Under the pieces are notes generated by a model that was given only the letters and a program-made list of their open reading frames with translations, did not search any database and was not told the DNA's origin. The position numbers were made by a program, and so were the translations under genes. DNA of 23,113 nt from Candidatus Falkowbacteria bacterium CG10_big_fil_rev_8_21_14_0_10_44_15 (GTDB taxonomy: Bacteria; Patescibacteriota; Patescibacteriia; Patescibacteriales; XYC2-FULL-47-12), in assembly GCA_002773575.1 (NCBI GenBank), contig PFAT01000051.1, positions 1 to 23,113 of the forward strand, given 5' to 3'. Positions 1-7,946 of the stretch are shown in pieces; within the stretch, counting starts at the first letter, position 1; the number at the start of each line of letters is the position of its first letter.

Positions 1-1095
1 CGTTTGATATCGTTGCTCCAGTATGGGGGCAATGCCCGGGAAATTTTTAGCGCCCCAGAGTAAGATAGCCAGCTGTTTTTTGTCTAAATCTTTAATGGGC
101 GTATCAACCGAAAAACGGCAGCTTCGGGCGATTTCGTTGAGTGTTGTTAGATAGGCGCCGTACCGGCTGTTATTTTTCGGCCACGGGCGGATAGCGCCTT
201 CGCTGACGCTCAATTTTTCATTAAAAATCGTTTCCGGGTCTAAATGCAGGGTCGCGCCTAGGCCTTTGCACGTCGGGCAGGCGCCGCGGGGCGAGTTGAA
301 AGAAAAATCTTTGGGCTCTAATTCCTCTAAGGTGTAGCTGCTGTCCGCGCAACTCCAAATCGTCGAGTAGTGTTTGGTTTGCTTATCCTGCCCGATAACG
401 GAAATCAGGCCGTTGCTTAAATCCAAACCCTTTTTAACCGCTCGCTGCAATTCCTGCCGGTCATCGCCTTTAATTTGAGCGATGACGATTTCCAGGGTAT
501 GCGGCCGGTCGTCTGATTTTATTTCCTGTTCGGTAAGGTTGATAATGGCGCCGTCCAGCCGGATGTGCGCGTAGCCGGCTTTGGTGATCCTCTGCCAGAT
601 TTTTTTATCGATAATTTCTTGGCTGCGGATTAAAGGAGCCAGAATGGCGATAGTTTGTTTTTGATAATTTAAACTGATGGCGCGGACGATGTCATCAATG
701 CTGGAGCGGCTCATGGCTGCTTTGGAACCGGGGCAATGCGGTACGCCAATGCGGGCAAAAAGCAGGCGCAAGAGGTCGTAAATTTCCGTTGCCGTTCCGA
801 CGGTCGAGCGCGGGTTGCCGTTGTTTGTTTTTTGGTCGATGGCGATAGTGGGCGTAAGCCCGGTAATCGAATCCACCTCCGGCTTATCCATTAAATCAAC
901 ATATTGCCGGGCGTACGAACTCAAAGATTCCATATAGCGGCGCTGGCCCTCGGCGTAAATGGTGTCAAACGCCAAAGAAGATTTGCCCGAACCGGACAGC
1001 CCGGTGATAACTACCAGCTTATGCCGCGGGATGTCCAAGCTGACATTTTTTAGGTTATTAGTGCGCGCGCCTTTGATTGAAATATTTTTTGGCAT
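1..1095 (-). CDS. uvrA: UvrABC excinuclease subunit A, N-terminal part (runs off window)
   Basis: UvrA is the ATP-dependent DNA-damage sensor that loads UvrB in nucleotide excision repair. The frame reads from an ATG at 1095 for 365 residues and leaves the window without a stop, against a usual family length of about 940. The protein opens with MPKNISIKGARTNNLKNVSL and has a Walker A motif GLSGSGKS at residues 32-39, followed by the typical UvrA text SLAFDTIYAEGQRRY and SLSSYARQ. The first zinc module is at residues 249-276. It has Cys249, Cys273 and Cys276, but the expected second cysteine is Ser252 (CADS instead of CxxC). No LexA-type box is visible upstream. The gene is divergent from ftsH across a 163-bp spacer. 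Identification is by recognised motifs and is very secure; only the missing zinc ligand is unusual. Confidence 0.96.
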   Translation of the reverse strand, partial: MPKNISIKGARTNNLKNVSLDIPRHKLVVITGLSGSGKSSLAFDTIYAEGQRRYMESLSSYARQYVDLMDKPEVDSITGLTPTIAIDQKTNNGNPRSTVGTATEIYDLLRLLFARIGVPHCPGSKAAMSRSSIDDIVRAISLNYQKQTIAILAPLIRSQEIIDKKIWQRITKAGYAHIRLDGAIINLTEQEIKSDDRPHTLEIVIAQIKGDDRQELQRAVKKGLDLSNGLISVIGQDKQTKHYSTIWSCADSSYTLEELEPKDFSFNSPRGACPTCKGLGATLHLDPETIFNEKLSVSEGAIRPWPKNNSRYGAYLTTLNEIARSCRFSVDTPIKDLDKKQLAILLWGAKNFPGIAPILEQRYQT

Positions 1096-1162
1096 AGAGT
1101 TGAGGACATTTCGTAAAGATTGCAGATGCGTAGGAATTAATGGAACAGCTTAAACGAATTTT

Positions 1163-1191
1163 ATTATACTCTTAGCTTAGACTTTTAGCAA
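1163..1191 (-). promoter_or_regulatory. Probable uvrA promoter
   Basis: On the minus strand TTGCTA (1191-1186) and TATAAT (1168-1163) are separated by 17 bp, giving a leader of about 60 nt before the uvrA ATG. This is a pattern match only. Confidence 0.55.
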
Positions 1192-1230
1192 GAGTACGCG
1201 CTCGCTTGCTTTTTTTAGAGAAGTAAGGTA

Positions 1231-1239
1231 TGCTATACT
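1231..1239 (+). promoter_or_regulatory. Probable extended -10 promoter of ftsH
   Basis: TGCTATACT gives an extended -10 (TGn plus TATACT) 20 bp before the ftsH start. No good -35 is spaced correctly; TTGCTT at 1206-1211 is 22 bp away. The predicted leader is only about 13 nt and has no Shine-Dalgarno sequence. Confidence 0.45.
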
Positions 1240-1258
1240 TTGAATTAAAAAAATTATT

Positions 1259-3082
1259 ATGAAAAGTTTATTAAAAAATTTCGGCATATTTTTTATTATT
1301 TTTTTGGTCATTGCCAGCCTGTTTTATAATCTGGCCGGCAGCGGCGGCAAGCCAGAGTCAGCCGGCATCCAGAAATTAATTGAGCAGATAAATAACGAAG
1401 AAGTTGAGAGCATCACCGTTGCCGGCAGCATCTTGCAGGTAAAACTGAAAAGCGGCCAAGAGCAAACGGTAAAAAAAGAAACCGCGGAAACGTTGTCAAC
1501 GCTGCTTAAAAATTTTGGCGTGGCGCCGGAAAAAATGGCTAAAATTAACATTGAAGTGCGCGAGGAGAGCGGCCTCAATTTTTGGCTGTCAACGCTGTTG
1601 CCGATAATTTTGCCTTTGCTGTTAATCGGTTTATTCATTTATTTTATGGCCCGCCAGATTCAGGGCGCTAACGGCCGGGCGCTGATGTTCGGCCAGTCAC
1701 AGGCGCGCGAAATAAACAATCAGAACCAGAATAAAAAAAAGCGGATTACTTTTAAAGAGGTGGCGGGCGTAAGAGAAGCCAAGGAAGAATTAAAAGAGGT
1801 GGTGGAGTTTTTGACTAACCCCAAAAAATTTTTGGAGCTGGGCGCCAATATTCCCAAAGGGGTGCTGTTGGTAGGGGCGCCGGGCACGGGCAAGACGTTG
1901 CTCGCCAAAGCAGTCGCGGGCGAAGCCAACGTGCCCTTTTTTCACATGTCCGGCTCGGAATTCGTAGAAATGTTCGTGGGCGTAGGCGCGTCCCGCGTGC
2001 GTGATTTATTCAAGCGGGCGAAAAAAACCGCGCCGTGCATCGTGTTTATTGATGAAATTGACGCGGTCGGCCGCCAGCGCGGGTCGGGCTTAGGCGGCTC
2101 GCACGATGAACGCGAACAAACTTTAAATCAAATTTTAGTGGAGATGGACGGATTTGAACCTAATACCAACGTGATTGTGCTCGCGGCTACCAACCGGCCG
2201 GACGTGTTAGACCCGGCGTTGCTCCGGCCCGGTCGTTTTGACCGGCGGGTGGTGTTGGATGAGCCGGACATCAACGATCGCACCGAGATTTTGAAAGTCC
2301 ATTCTCGCTCAAAGCCCTTAGCCAAAGACGTCAGCTTGCGGCGCGTGGCCGAGCGCACGCCGGGGTTTAGCGGCGCGGATCTGGCTAACCTGTTAAATGA
2401 AGCGGCTATTTTAGCGGCGCGCGGCAACAAACGTTTAATTGAGATGCCGGAACTTTTTTCAAGCATTGAAAAAGTTATGCTCGGACCGGAGCGCAAAAGC
2501 CGGGTGTTGTCGGAAAAAGAGAAAAAGATAACCGCCTACCATGAAGCCGGCCACGCGTTAGTAACCCATGTTTTGCCTAATACCGATCCGGTGCAAAAAA
2601 TTTCCATTATTTCGCGGGGGCTCGCGGGCGGCTATACCTTGAAAGTCCCGCTGGAAGACAAACGGATGCATTCCAAGCAGGAATTTTTGGAAGAATTGTC
2701 GGTATTGTTGGGCGGCTACATCGCCGAACAAGAAATCTTTGGCGACATCACCACCGGAGCGACGAGCGATTTACGGGCCGCCACCAACCTGACGCGGCGG
2801 ATGATTACCGATTACGGCATGAGCCGTAATTTAGGGCCGCGCACTTTTGGCAGCCGCGAGGAATTAATATTTTTAGGCCGGGAATTGCATGAACAGCGCG
2901 ACTATTCCGAAAAAGTGGCGGAAAAAATTGACGAAGAAATAAGGCATTACATTAACGAGGCGGCGGAGCGGGCGCGGCAGGTGATTCAAACGCATCGGCC
3001 AAAGCTGGAAAAAATCGTGGAAGTTTTATTAAAACAAGAGACGTTGGAGAAAGAGGAGTTTGATGAGTTAGTGAAAGAGTAA
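1259..3082 (+). CDS. ftsH: ATP-dependent zinc metalloprotease FtsH
   Basis: FtsH is a membrane-anchored AAA+ protease that extracts and degrades membrane and regulatory proteins as a hexamer. The 607 residues show the full domain order: a first membrane segment (about residues 8-26), a small periplasmic domain, a second membrane segment (about 110-132), the AAA domain with Walker A GAPGTGKT (206-213) and Walker B CIVFIDEID, the second region of homology (NRPDVLDPALLRPGRFDRR), then the M41 protease domain with HEAGH at 428-432 and the downstream aspartate in TTGATSDL. Length is normal. The start follows an A-rich stretch with no Shine-Dalgarno sequence. A terminator-like hairpin follows, so it is probably monocistronic. 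Confidence 0.97.
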   Translation: MKSLLKNFGIFFIIFLVIASLFYNLAGSGGKPESAGIQKLIEQINNEEVESITVAGSILQVKLKSGQEQTVKKETAETLSTLLKNFGVAPEKMAKINIEVREESGLNFWLSTLLPIILPLLLIGLFIYFMARQIQGANGRALMFGQSQAREINNQNQNKKKRITFKEVAGVREAKEELKEVVEFLTNPKKFLELGANIPKGVLLVGAPGTGKTLLAKAVAGEANVPFFHMSGSEFVEMFVGVGASRVRDLFKRAKKTAPCIVFIDEIDAVGRQRGSGLGGSHDEREQTLNQILVEMDGFEPNTNVIVLAATNRPDVLDPALLRPGRFDRRVVLDEPDINDRTEILKVHSRSKPLAKDVSLRRVAERTPGFSGADLANLLNEAAILAARGNKRLIEMPELFSSIEKVMLGPERKSRVLSEKEKKITAYHEAGHALVTHVLPNTDPVQKISIISRGLAGGYTLKVPLEDKRMHSKQEFLEELSVLLGGYIAEQEIFGDITTGATSDLRAATNLTRRMITDYGMSRNLGPRTFGSREELIFLGRELHEQRDYSEKVAEKIDEEIRHYINEAAERARQVIQTHRPKLEKIVEVLLKQETLEKEEFDELVKE

Positions 3083-3090
3083 GAATCATT

Positions 3091-3130
3091 AAAACATTAA
3101 AACACCAGAACATTAAAACACTAGAGCATT
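3091..3130. repeat. Degenerate 8-nt tandem repeat after ftsH
   Basis: Units read ACATTAAA, ACACCAGA, ACATTAAA, ACACTAGA, GCATT. Related text recurs at 17701-17750 (after queA) and 19308-19344 (before pilT), so this is a dispersed low-complexity intergenic repeat. Here it also supplies the left arm of the downstream hairpin. Confidence 0.6.
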
Positions 3131-3170
3131 TTGTATTTTGTTTTTATGTCCTGGTGTTTTTTGTTTTTTT
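3099..3170 (+). terminator. Terminator-like hairpin after ftsH
   Basis: AAAACACCAGAACAT (3099-3113) pairs with ATGTCCTGGTGTTTT (3146-3160) with one mismatch across a 32-nt loop, followed by a T-rich run to 3170. The long A+T-rich loop makes it weaker than a classic intrinsic terminator. Confidence 0.5.
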
Positions 3171-3189
3171 ACCCTGCTTGTTGTATAAT
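3161..3189 (+). promoter_or_regulatory. Promoter for the membrane protein gene at 3277
   Basis: TTGTTT (3161-3166), a 17-bp spacer and a perfect TATAAT (3184-3189). Transcription would start near 3196 and include the palindrome at 3213-3249 in the 5' leader. Confidence 0.5.
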
Positions 3190-3210
3190 AGATAACAGCA
3201 ATTCTAAATC

Positions 3211-3252
3211 TTTACCCCGTGTAGTATGGCAAGGCTACTACACAGGGTAAAT
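3211..3252. repeat. Palindromic repeat, CCCCGTG...CACAGGG family, copy 1
   Basis: TACCCCGTGTAGTA (3213-3226) and TACTACACAGGGTA (3236-3249) form a 14-bp inverted repeat with one mismatch, flanked by TTT and AAAT. The outer part recurs at 9756-9790 and 20757-20820, with different inner sequence each time. Confidence 0.65.
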
Positions 3253-3276
3253 CATAAATTTAACAAAGGAGGAGTT

Positions 3277-4251
3277 ATGAAATACAAAGAGCTCGTGATA
3301 GCGGTCGCTAAAGTTACTTTGCATTATAAGTACCTTTGGTTTTTCGGTTTGTTTGCCGCTTTTTTATCTAACGGCGGCCTGTACCAGTCAATTACCGGCA
3401 GTTCAAGCTCAAGTCTTACTCCTGATTGGACAAAATTAAAAGAGACGGGCATTTTTGATTGGTCTATCGTTAGCCAGGTTGTTGCCTTTGCCCAAGCTGA
3501 CCCGCTGGGATTATGGTGGCGTTTGTCAGTATTGGCAGTGATTTTAATTTTGGGCCTGTTTATTCTCTGGCTGGCCGTAGTGGCTCAAGGAGGGCTCATT
3601 AATAATATTGCCAAAATTAATTTAGGCAAAAGGACGGACTTTAAAGACGGAGTAGCAAGCGGCCGGGCGAACCTTTGGCCGGTATTTTTCTTTAAGCTAA
3701 TCGAAAAGATTATTTTAGTCGCGGTGATTTCTTTATCTTGGCTGTCGATTTTAGACGCGCTGAACTACGCGAATAATTTTTGGCTGCGCTCGCTCTATAC
3801 CCTCATCATCGCCTTGATTATTATCTTAACGGCGGCCTTGGCGCTGGGCGTCAGGTACAGCCTTACTTACGCCGTCATCAAAGGAGCGCGGTTCATTGAA
3901 GCCTTAGGAGCGGGCTTTAGCCTGTTAGTGAAGAATTGGTTGGTTTCGCTGGAGTCGGGAGTTATTATCTTTATCCTGAACTTTTTATTAGGATCAATCA
4001 TCTTAACGCTCATTTCCGCTTTGACGATTCCGTTTATTTTTTTAATGTTTGTTTTTTATAAATTGGCTTTAGCTTGGGGGATGACGATTACCTTAACGCT
4101 CGGAGTAATCATTTTATTCGTTTTGGTTGCTGTGGCGGGCGGGGCGCTGGCTACTTTTAACGACGCTTTTTGGGTAACCGTTTGGCTAAAGATTGCCAGA
4201 GAAAAACAGGCTAGTTGGCTGGGGAGTATTTTTAGCCGGCAAAAGAGTTAA
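3277..4251 (+). CDS. Polytopic membrane protein of unknown function
   Basis: Not recognised beyond being an integral membrane protein. The start chosen is the ATG at 3277, because AAAGGAGG (3265-3272) lies just before it; an upstream in-frame ATG at 3226 would fall inside a palindromic repeat and add 17 unlikely residues. The 324-residue product has about six hydrophobic stretches (roughly residues 18-30, 82-103, 136-160, 173-193, 228-270, 275-300), a short Ser-rich exposed segment (TGSSSSSLTPDW), and a basic C-terminus (FSRQKS). It carries its own TATAAT promoter and ends 12 bp before pilB, so it may be co-transcribed with the secretion or pilus ATPase. A role in envelope assembly is possible but only inferred from that neighbour. 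Confidence 0.85.
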   Translation: MKYKELVIAVAKVTLHYKYLWFFGLFAAFLSNGGLYQSITGSSSSSLTPDWTKLKETGIFDWSIVSQVVAFAQADPLGLWWRLSVLAVILILGLFILWLAVVAQGGLINNIAKINLGKRTDFKDGVASGRANLWPVFFFKLIEKIILVAVISLSWLSILDALNYANNFWLRSLYTLIIALIIILTAALALGVRYSLTYAVIKGARFIEALGAGFSLLVKNWLVSLESGVIIFILNFLLGSIILTLISALTIPFIFLMFVFYKLALAWGMTITLTLGVIILFVLVAVAGGALATFNDAFWVTVWLKIAREKQASWLGSIFSRQKS

Positions 4252-4263
4252 ACTTATATTTTC

Positions 4264-5967
4264 ATGTCAAAAAATTTTCAATCAATTGAAGAGCTGTTAG
4301 GAGAGGACGAAGGCGCCAAAGAAGATGAGGACACGGCGAAGCGGAAATTTAACGCCAAGCAAAGGGAAATACAGGATAAGGAAGTAGAAAAGTTGACGGC
4401 CGCCAAAGCCAAAAGTTTAGGGCTGCCCTATATCAGTTTAGTTGGTTTTCCGATTAGCCCGGAAGCGCTGTCCAAGGTTCCGGCGGCAGAAAGTAGACGG
4501 CTCAAGGTCGTCTGTTTTTTCTATGACGGCGAACAATTTCGTTTAGGGGCAGTTGATTTAACGGCCGAGATTGAATCCTTGCTCAAAGATTTAGCCGTCC
4601 GGCTGCATTGCGAAGGAAAAGTTTATCTTGTTTCCGAAGTCAGTTTAGCCGCCGCCCAGAAACTTTATGTTACTTTACCCAAAGTCCGGGAAGTTGTCCG
4701 CGGGGTAAAAGTTACCGAGGAAGAGCTTAATAAATACAGCGAAAGCTTCGCCAGCTTTCGGGATTTACAGGCAGAAATTATTAAAGCCGACATCACCCAA
4801 ATCGTGGCCATGTTACTCGCGGCCGCGGTAAAATCCCGCTCTTCGGACATCCACATTGAGGGAGAGGAAAAAGAAATAAAGGCGCGTTTTCGCATTGACG
4901 GCGTATTGCACGATGTGGCGGCGCTGGACAAAAAGATTTGGCCGAAAGTCATTTCGCGCCTGAAATTATTGGCGAAAGTGAAAATCAATGTTGAGGACCG
5001 GCCGCAGGACGGGCGCTTTGCCGTTATTATGCAGGCGAGGCAAATTGACATCCGCGCTTCGTTTCTGCCAACTTCTTTTGGGGAAAGCGTAGTCATGCGG
5101 CTCTTAGATTCTAATCAAGAAGACATTAGTTTTGAGCAGTTAGGTCTAGTCGGCAAAGCCTACGAAGAGCTAAAGCGGCAAATTGAACGGCCGAACGGCA
5201 TGGTAATTAACACCGGTCCGACCGGCTCGGGCAAAACCACCACTTTGTACGCCATTTTAAAGATGTTAAATAAGCCGGAGACAAAAATAATTACCATTGA
5301 AGACCCAATTGAGTACCAACTGGTCGGCGTCAACCAAAGCCAAGCGGGAGAAAATTACACTTTTGCCAAGGGCCTGCGCTCCATCGTCAGACAGGACCCG
5401 GATATTATCATGGTCGGTGAAATTCGCGATTTGGATACGGCGGAAATAGCCATTCAGGCGGCTTTAACCGGCCATTTGGTTTTGTCTACCATACACACTA
5501 ACGATGCCTCCGGCACGGTACCGCGCTTTCTCTCTATGGGAGTAAAACCATATTTGCTCGCGCCGGCGCTGAATGCCATGATCGGCCAGCGGCTGGTGAG
5601 AAAAATTTGCGCCCAATGCAAAGCAGAAGCGCAATTAACCGATGAGCAAAAAAAGCGCGTGGAAGAAATAATGAGCAAGATGAATGAAGATGAGAAGAAA
5701 AAAGTGGATTTAGCTAACGCCAAGTTTTACAAAGGCGCCGGCTGCGACTTCTGCCAAGGGTTGGGTTATAAAGGGCGCGTTGGCATTTACGAAATTATGG
5801 TGATGAACGCGGACATTGAAAAACTCATTCAGGCGGGCAAAGTGAGCGAATTTGACATTGCCGCGGTCGCGGCGCAGAATGGGATGATTACCATGGCGCA
5901 AGACGGAATCCTAAAAGCGATGCAAGGGATAACGAGCGTGGAGGAGGTATTAAGGGTGGCGGAGTAG
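4264..5967 (+). CDS. pilB: Type IV pilus / type II secretion assembly ATPase (PilB/GspE family)
   Basis: A cytoplasmic hexameric ATPase that powers pilin polymerisation. The 567-residue protein has an N-terminal MshEN-like region, then the secretion ATPase core: Walker A GPTGSGKT at residues 318-325, the Asp box ITIEDPIEYQ, Walker B DPDIIMVGEIRD, and the His box LTGHLVLSTIHTNDA. A C-terminal zinc module follows (CAQC and CDFC pairs, ending GYKGRVGIYEIM), which separates PilB/GspE from PilT-type proteins. The start at 4264 lacks a Shine-Dalgarno sequence and lies 12 bp after the preceding membrane protein. A PilT-like partner is encoded at 19345-20382, but no pilin or PilC gene is in this window. 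GspE remains an alternative name. Confidence 0.92.
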   Translation: MSKNFQSIEELLGEDEGAKEDEDTAKRKFNAKQREIQDKEVEKLTAAKAKSLGLPYISLVGFPISPEALSKVPAAESRRLKVVCFFYDGEQFRLGAVDLTAEIESLLKDLAVRLHCEGKVYLVSEVSLAAAQKLYVTLPKVREVVRGVKVTEEELNKYSESFASFRDLQAEIIKADITQIVAMLLAAAVKSRSSDIHIEGEEKEIKARFRIDGVLHDVAALDKKIWPKVISRLKLLAKVKINVEDRPQDGRFAVIMQARQIDIRASFLPTSFGESVVMRLLDSNQEDISFEQLGLVGKAYEELKRQIERPNGMVINTGPTGSGKTTTLYAILKMLNKPETKIITIEDPIEYQLVGVNQSQAGENYTFAKGLRSIVRQDPDIIMVGEIRDLDTAEIAIQAALTGHLVLSTIHTNDASGTVPRFLSMGVKPYLLAPALNAMIGQRLVRKICAQCKAEAQLTDEQKKRVEEIMSKMNEDEKKKVDLANAKFYKGAGCDFCQGLGYKGRVGIYEIMVMNADIEKLIQAGKVSEFDIAAVAAQNGMITMAQDGILKAMQGITSVEEVLRVAE

Positions 5968-5993
5968 AAAATAAGAAGTAAGAAAATTTTTTT

Positions 5994-6019
5994 GTCATTC
6001 CCGCTTGCGCGGGAATGAC
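5994..6019. repeat. Perfect palindromic repeat (GTCATTCCCGC / GCGGGAATGAC)
   Basis: An 11-bp perfect stem with loop TTGC fills the 63-bp gap between pilB and the translin-family gene. A T-run precedes rather than follows it, so it is not a plus-strand intrinsic terminator. It resembles REP-like intergenic palindromes that begin with GTCATT, such as the element at 9334-9425. Confidence 0.75.
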
Positions 6020-6030
6020 ATTATTAAGAT

Positions 6031-6606
6031 ATGCTTAACAAAAAATTTTTTCAAAAATTAAAAGCCGACTACGACGCGCGTGAAAGCGAACGGCGGCAAA
6101 TTATCAGCCGCGCCAATATCGTATTGCACGATTCTAAGCGCGTGATTTTTTCTTTGCATCGCGGGGGCGAACAAGCGGCCGGGCAGTCTTTGATAGAAAT
6201 AGAAAAAATATTACAGCAGCTGGAAAAGAAATTCAGCTATAATCGGCTCAAGCGCGAAGGCGCGTACAACGCGGCCGTTGAAGAATATGTGGAAGCCAAA
6301 ATGTTCGCTAACGTTTTGGGCGGAAAAAAAATTGACGCTATCAAAGGGTTTAGCGTGAGCGTGGATTCGTATCTGGGCGGCATTTGCGATTTGGTCGGGG
6401 AGCTCGTGCGGCTTGCGGTTAACCGCGCGGCGGAAGGAAAATTTGGCGAAGTGGAAAAATACAAAATTATCAGCAACGACATTATGGCCGAATTAGTTGA
6501 GTTTGACATGACCGGCTACCTGCGCACCAAATACGACCAGGCCAAAGGGCATTTAAGAAAAATTGAGCAGGTGGCGTACGAGGTGAAGTTGAGAAGTTTG
6601 AAGTAA
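6031..6606 (+). CDS. Translin/TRAX-family protein
   Basis: 191 residues, almost wholly helical. The sequence matches the translin fold family: an N-terminal helical region with RANIVLHDSKRVIFSLHRG, then EEYVEAKMF (residues 84-92), then DSYLGGICDLVGELVRLAVN with Asp120, and a C-terminal TGYLRTKYDQAKGHLRKIEQ. In eukaryotes translin and TRAX form the C3PO RNase; the TRAX-type acidic residues (an E-x-x-E pair and a downstream Asp) have likely counterparts here in Glu85, Glu88 and Asp120, so nuclease activity is plausible but unproven. The start has no Shine-Dalgarno sequence. It ends 5 bp before the CapA-like gene and follows pilB after a palindrome. Family assignment is from remembered sequence features, not a search. 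Confidence 0.75.
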   Translation: MLNKKFFQKLKADYDARESERRQIISRANIVLHDSKRVIFSLHRGGEQAAGQSLIEIEKILQQLEKKFSYNRLKREGAYNAAVEEYVEAKMFANVLGGKKIDAIKGFSVSVDSYLGGICDLVGELVRLAVNRAAEGKFGEVEKYKIISNDIMAELVEFDMTGYLRTKYDQAKGHLRKIEQVAYEVKLRSLK

Positions 6607-6611
6607 GAATA

Positions 6612-7781
6612 ATGAAAAAGCATTTAACATTTTTATTAACTCTATTTTTAGCCGCTTGCATAGCGGCTCTGTTTTTAAGTTTTATTGTTTTTAAAATAAT
6701 TTATCCCCACACCATAAGACCATCAGGATCAGTTTCTATAACTAGCGCAGCATCGGGGGTAGGCTATTATGGTGTGGGGATGCATCCGGCGCCGGCAGAG
6801 CAAACGGCGTTGAAAGTTTCTCTCGTTGCCAATCTATTCGGGCCGCAGAGCGTACCCAAACAGCCGATTAAATTTTTATTCTTCGGCGACATAATGCTGG
6901 ACCGGCACGTGAAAGACAAGATAAATCAGAACGGTTTTAATTATTTGCTGGAAAAGTTAGCCGGCGGGGAGAAACGATTTTTTCAAGGCGCTGATGTCAT
7001 CGGCGCGAATTTGGAAGGAGCGGTTACGGCCGGCGGCAAACATTACCCGCCGGAAATTTCCATTGATTTTGCTTTTAATCCGGATGATGTGGCACAATTA
7101 AAAAATTACGGCTTTAATTTTTTCAACATTGCCAATAATCATATTTTAGACCAAGGCCAAACCGGACTTTTGGAAACGCAAAAAAATTTAGAGGGCTTGG
7201 GATTTCAATATGTCGGCTGTCCAGACCGGCAAATAGGAGAATGTAGTATTAAGATATTGGATATTAAGGATATTAAAGTTGCTTTGCTTAGCTATTCAAT
7301 GGTGTACGGCACATTAGACGAGAACAAAGTAGCAGAACAAATAAAGGCGGCAAAGCAGGAAACGGATTTAGTGGTTGTTTTTATGCACTGGGGAGTTGAG
7401 TACGAGCAAGAAGCGCGCAGCAATCAGGTTGCTTTGGCGCACAAAATGATTGATGCCGGCGCGGATGTTATTATCGGTAGCCATCCGCATGTCGTGCAAG
7501 AAATGGAAATATATAATAATAAGCCGATATTTTATTCTTTAGGCAATTTTATTTTTGACCAGTATTTTTCCCGCGAAACGCAAGAGGGGATGGCGGTTGG
7601 TTTAACCGTTGATAATGGTAAAATGGAAGTTACGCTGCTGCCGTTTAAGAGTAAAGCAAGCCAGGTGGAGTTAATGAGCGGCCAAGACAAAGAACGATTT
7701 TTAGCATGGCTGGCGGAAGAGTCAAAAGTTAACGAGGAGTATAGAGAGCAAATAAAACAGGGAAGTATAATTATATATTAA
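6612..7781 (+). CDS. CapA-family metallophosphatase (poly-gamma-glutamate synthesis type), membrane-anchored
   Basis: 389 residues. One N-terminal hydrophobic segment (about 5-28) anchors or exports the protein, so the catalytic domain should lie outside the membrane. The domain carries the CapA/PgsA pattern: FFGDIMLDRHV, ANLEGAVT, NIANNHILDQG, VVFMHWGVEYE, IIGSHPHVVQ and PIFYSLGNFIFDQ. CapA proteins belong to the calcineurin-like phosphoesterase superfamily; their exact reaction is often unknown, and a role in a surface polymer is inferred. Residues about 31-57, between anchor and domain, are encoded by a perfect 15-bp inverted repeat with 49-bp spacer (6703-6781), so this linker looks repeat-derived. 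The start is 5 bp after the translin-family gene. Confidence 0.88.
   Translation: MKKHLTFLLTLFLAACIAALFLSFIVFKIIYPHTIRPSGSVSITSAASGVGYYGVGMHPAPAEQTALKVSLVANLFGPQSVPKQPIKFLFFGDIMLDRHVKDKINQNGFNYLLEKLAGGEKRFFQGADVIGANLEGAVTAGGKHYPPEISIDFAFNPDDVAQLKNYGFNFFNIANNHILDQGQTGLLETQKNLEGLGFQYVGCPDRQIGECSIKILDIKDIKVALLSYSMVYGTLDENKVAEQIKAAKQETDLVVVFMHWGVEYEQEARSNQVALAHKMIDAGADVIIGSHPHVVQEMEIYNNKPIFYSLGNFIFDQYFSRETQEGMAVGLTVDNGKMEVTLLPFKSKASQVELMSGQDKERFLAWLAEESKVNEEYREQIKQGSIIIY
6703..6781. repeat. Inverted repeat inside the capA reading frame
   Basis: ATCCCCACACCATAA (6703-6717) and TTATGGTGTGGGGAT (6767-6781) are perfect 15-bp reverse complements. The element lies in the linker between the membrane anchor and the phosphatase domain and leaves the frame open. 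A related CCCCACA/TGTGGGG hairpin occurs at 20682-20708. Confidence 0.8.
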
Positions 7782-7795
7782 TAATTGTTAAGTCA

Positions 7796-7918
7796 TTAAC
7801 CCCTCTGTCCGCCGCAGCGGCGGGCACCTCCCCTTATAAAGGGGAGGAATAATACGAAACTGGTATTTATTCCCTTATTATTTTCCCCCTTTATAAGGGG
7901 GAGTTAGAGGGGGTTGAA
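7796..7918. repeat. Composite palindromic repeat (AACCCCTC...CCTCCCC-TTATAAA-GGGGAGG...)
   Basis: Fills most of the 165-bp gap between capA and the phosphoesterase gene. The outer arms are AACCCCTCT and AGAGGGGGTT. Inside are a CCGCCGCAGCGGCGG hairpin, CTCCCCTTATAAAGGGGAG, and CCCCCTTTATAAGGGGG. Partial relatives lie inside the Trm11-like gene (12000-12116) and queA (16829-16872). It has the form of a non-coding MITE- or REP-like element. Just downstream (7918-7946), AATTTAACA and ATGTAACC units form a short tandem array before the next start. Confidence 0.75.
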
Positions 7919-7946
7919 CAATTTAACAATGTAACCATGTAACCAT

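Noticed and set aside
1187..1217. AGCAAG/CTTGCT hairpin followed by T7 between uvrA and ftsH
   Set aside because: It resembles a plus-strand terminator, but no plus-strand gene ends there, the stem is imperfect, and it overlaps the promoter region; listed only as chance or promoter-overlap sequence.
2128..2496. Minus-strand open frame opposite ftsH
   Set aside because: It is a shadow of the strongly conserved ftsH AAA domain; no start signal and no recognisable protein. Similar shadows opposite pilB, ruvB, queA and rnc were also dropped.
3091..3170. CRISPR-like array after ftsH
   Set aside because: The units are only about 8 nt, degenerate and contiguous with no spacers; no cas gene is nearby. 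No CRISPR array seen in the window.
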